From Bacteroidaceae bacterium (lineage in GTDB: Bacteria > Bacteroidota > Bacteroidia > Bacteroidales > Bacteroidaceae): a DNA stretch of 7,462 nt. A program made the position numbers and the translations under genes. How positions within the stretch are numbered: the first letter of the stretch is position 1; the number at the start of each line of letters is the position of its first letter. The stretch spans positions 1 to 7,462 of the forward strand of contig JAGCWG010000387.1 of assembly GCA_017961965.1 (NCBI GenBank). The letters run 5' to 3'. The notes beneath the pieces are model-generated. The model worked only from the letters and a program-made list of their open reading frames with translations. It did no database searches and was not told where the DNA came from. This document shows positions 6,350-7,462 of this stretch, one piece after another.

Positions 6350-6364
6350 AGGACTCGCTCCTTA
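6348..6364 (-). other. Small hairpin overlapping the MBOAT stop codon
   Basis: The minus strand reads TAAGGA-GCGAG-TCCTTA, a 6-bp stem with a five-base loop whose first three bases are the TAA stop of the MBOAT gene. It is followed by AATTG rather than a T tract, so it is at best a weak terminator or an mRNA 3'-end or processing structure. It could equally be chance. Confidence 0.3.
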
Positions 6365-7462
6365 GAACTGGAAATATATGAATGGCTGTACCTCGCTACT
6401 CTTTACCTGAATAACAATCCAGATGACAACAACAAGAATGAGAGCCGTAACAGGCAGAGGGAGATATCCCATAGCCTTACGCGTCCTGTCCGACCACTCC
6501 TTTGGTGAGAAATGAAGGACAAAACCGAGAATCATAAGAGTTGCTACTCCACAGTAAGAACCTATCCACTGTGTGAGAATATTGAAATCCAACGAAGTGA
6601 ATATCTGTCCGAATATCTCGCCAGCCGTCTTGAGGTTAGAGGCACGGAAGAGTACCCAACATGCACATGCCACATGGAACGTGATGAATCCTGTGAGTGG
6701 AAACAATAGATAGCGTACTGCCCAGTTAGGTGTCTTTGCGTTCTTACCAAGATAAGTGAGAGGAGAGAGTGCTGGCACAAGCGTATGCCACATCTTGTCG
6801 AGACACAGGAACAAACCGTGTATTCCTCCCCAAAGGATGAATGTGAGTGACGCTCCATGCCATAATCCTCCGAGGAGCATGGTGAGCATGAGGTTCACAT
6901 ACTGACGGAACTTACCCTTACGATTACCTCCAAGTGAGATATAGAGATAATCCTTGAGCCATGAAGATAGGCTTATGTGCCATCTACGCCAGAACTCCGT
7001 GACAGATTTACTCTTGTATGGAGCATCAAAGTTCTTAGGAAACTCAAAACCGAGCAGAAGCGCAATACCTATCGCCATGTCTGAGTAACCTGAAAAGTCG
7101 CAATATATCTGAAGCGTATAGCCATAGACAGCCAGGAGATTCTCCATTCCACTATATAAAGTAGGGAGGTCAAACACACGCTCCACAAAGTTCACACTTA
7201 TATAGTCGGATATGACAGCCTTCTTGAATAATCCTGCAATGATGAAGAACATTCCAGAACCAAGCATCTCGTTTGTAACAACAAGTTTGCGACGAATCTG
7301 CGGAATGAAGTCAGAAGCTCGTACGATAGGTCCTGCCACAAGCTGAGGGAAGAAACTCACGTAGAAACCAAAGTCAAGTATGTTCCTGACAGGTTTCACA
7401 AGCCCCTTATACACATCTGCCGTATAGCTCACAATCTGGAAGGTATAGAACGAGATACCCAC
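6362..7462 (-). CDS. MBOAT-family membrane O-acyltransferase (AlgI/DltB-like), C-terminal part
   Basis: Proteins of this family sit in the cytoplasmic membrane and pass acyl, usually acetyl, groups outward for O-acylation of exported polymers such as alginate, peptidoglycan or other surface glycans. The 366 visible residues have many membrane segments and the family landmarks in order: GISFYTFQ at the visible N-terminus, SFFPQLVAGPIVR (36-48), FWRRWHISLSSWLKDYLYI (157-175), GGNRKGK (178-184) and LWHGASLTFILWGGIHG (200-216), in which His202 and His215 are the conserved and probable catalytic pair. The first visible codon is GTG, but it encodes the conserved internal Val of a PVGISFYTF-type motif; about 100-120 N-terminal residues lie beyond 7462. 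The acceptor cannot be told from sequence; AlgI-type enzymes usually need a periplasmic SGNH/AlgX-like partner, and none is seen here. The TPR gene follows after 104 bp. Confidence 0.93.
   Translation of the reverse strand: MGISFYTFQIVSYTADVYKGLVKPVRNILDFGFYVSFFPQLVAGPIVRASDFIPQIRRKLVVTNEMLGSGMFFIIAGLFKKAVISDYISVNFVERVFDLPTLYSGMENLLAVYGYTLQIYCDFSGYSDMAIGIALLLGFEFPKNFDAPYKSKSVTEFWRRWHISLSSWLKDYLYISLGGNRKGKFRQYVNLMLTMLLGGLWHGASLTFILWGGIHGLFLCLDKMWHTLVPALSPLTYLGKNAKTPNWAVRYLLFPLTGFITFHVACACWVLFRASNLKTAGEIFGQIFTSLDFNILTQWIGSYCGVATLMILGFVLHFSPKEWSDRTRKAMGYLPLPVTALILVVVIWIVIQVKSSEVQPFIYFQF

Noticed and set aside
164..6858. Plus-strand and out-of-frame ORFs of 60-181 codons inside the six genes.
   Set aside because: Each overlaps a well-supported gene in another frame, and none has recognisable domains or a plausible composition; they are shadows.
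7460..7462. GTG at the window edge as the start of the MBOAT gene.
   Set aside because: It encodes the Val of the conserved PVGISFYTF-type motif, which lies well inside family members, so the gene continues past the window.
1..7462. tRNA, rRNA, CRISPR arrays, IS ends, prophage or defence genes.
   Set aside because: I looked in the gaps and on both strands and saw none; the gaps are all under 270 bp and are accounted for by terminators, candidate promoters and short repeats.

Overview
This window looks like chromosomal DNA from a Bacteroidales bacterium, most likely of the Prevotella group. That placement rests on the character of the encoded Mur and FtsW proteins, AT-rich intergenic DNA without clear Shine-Dalgarno sites, several matches to the Bacteroidetes -7 promoter box TAnnTTTG, and short AT-rich intergenic arrays. 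It is an inference from memory, not from a database search. All six genes lie on the minus strand, so transcription runs from high to low coordinates.

In transcription order the window holds: the 3' two-thirds to three-quarters of an AlgI/DltB-type MBOAT membrane O-acyltransferase (7462 to 6362); a 104-bp gap made largely of short tandem repeats; a TPR-repeat protein of unknown function, possibly exported (6257 to 4866), ending in a textbook intrinsic terminator; a 265-bp gap with a candidate promoter; then four genes of the division and cell wall (dcw) cluster, murD (4600 to 3269), ftsW (3128 to 1821), murG (1627 to 506) and the 5' part of murC (406 to 1). A second strong intrinsic terminator separates ftsW from murG.

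The four dcw genes act together in the lipid II branch of peptidoglycan synthesis. MurC and MurD are cytoplasmic ligases that add L-Ala and D-Glu to UDP-MurNAc. MurG adds GlcNAc to lipid I to make lipid II, and FtsW polymerises lipid II at the division septum. The gene order murD-ftsW-murG-murC is the ordinary one. The less ordinary points are that murD is preceded by a terminator and unrelated genes rather than by mraY/murE/ftsI, and that the genes are spaced by 99 to 193 bp with a terminator and candidate promoters between them. This suggests separate transcription units (TPR gene; murD-ftsW; murG with or without murC) rather than one tightly packed operon.

I see no RNA gene, IS element, CRISPR array, prophage or defence system. 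Most of the window is conserved housekeeping sequence. The points worth a second look are the transcription-unit structure of the dcw segment, short sequences shared between its intergenic gaps, and the uncharacterised cysteine-rich TPR protein next to the MBOAT enzyme.
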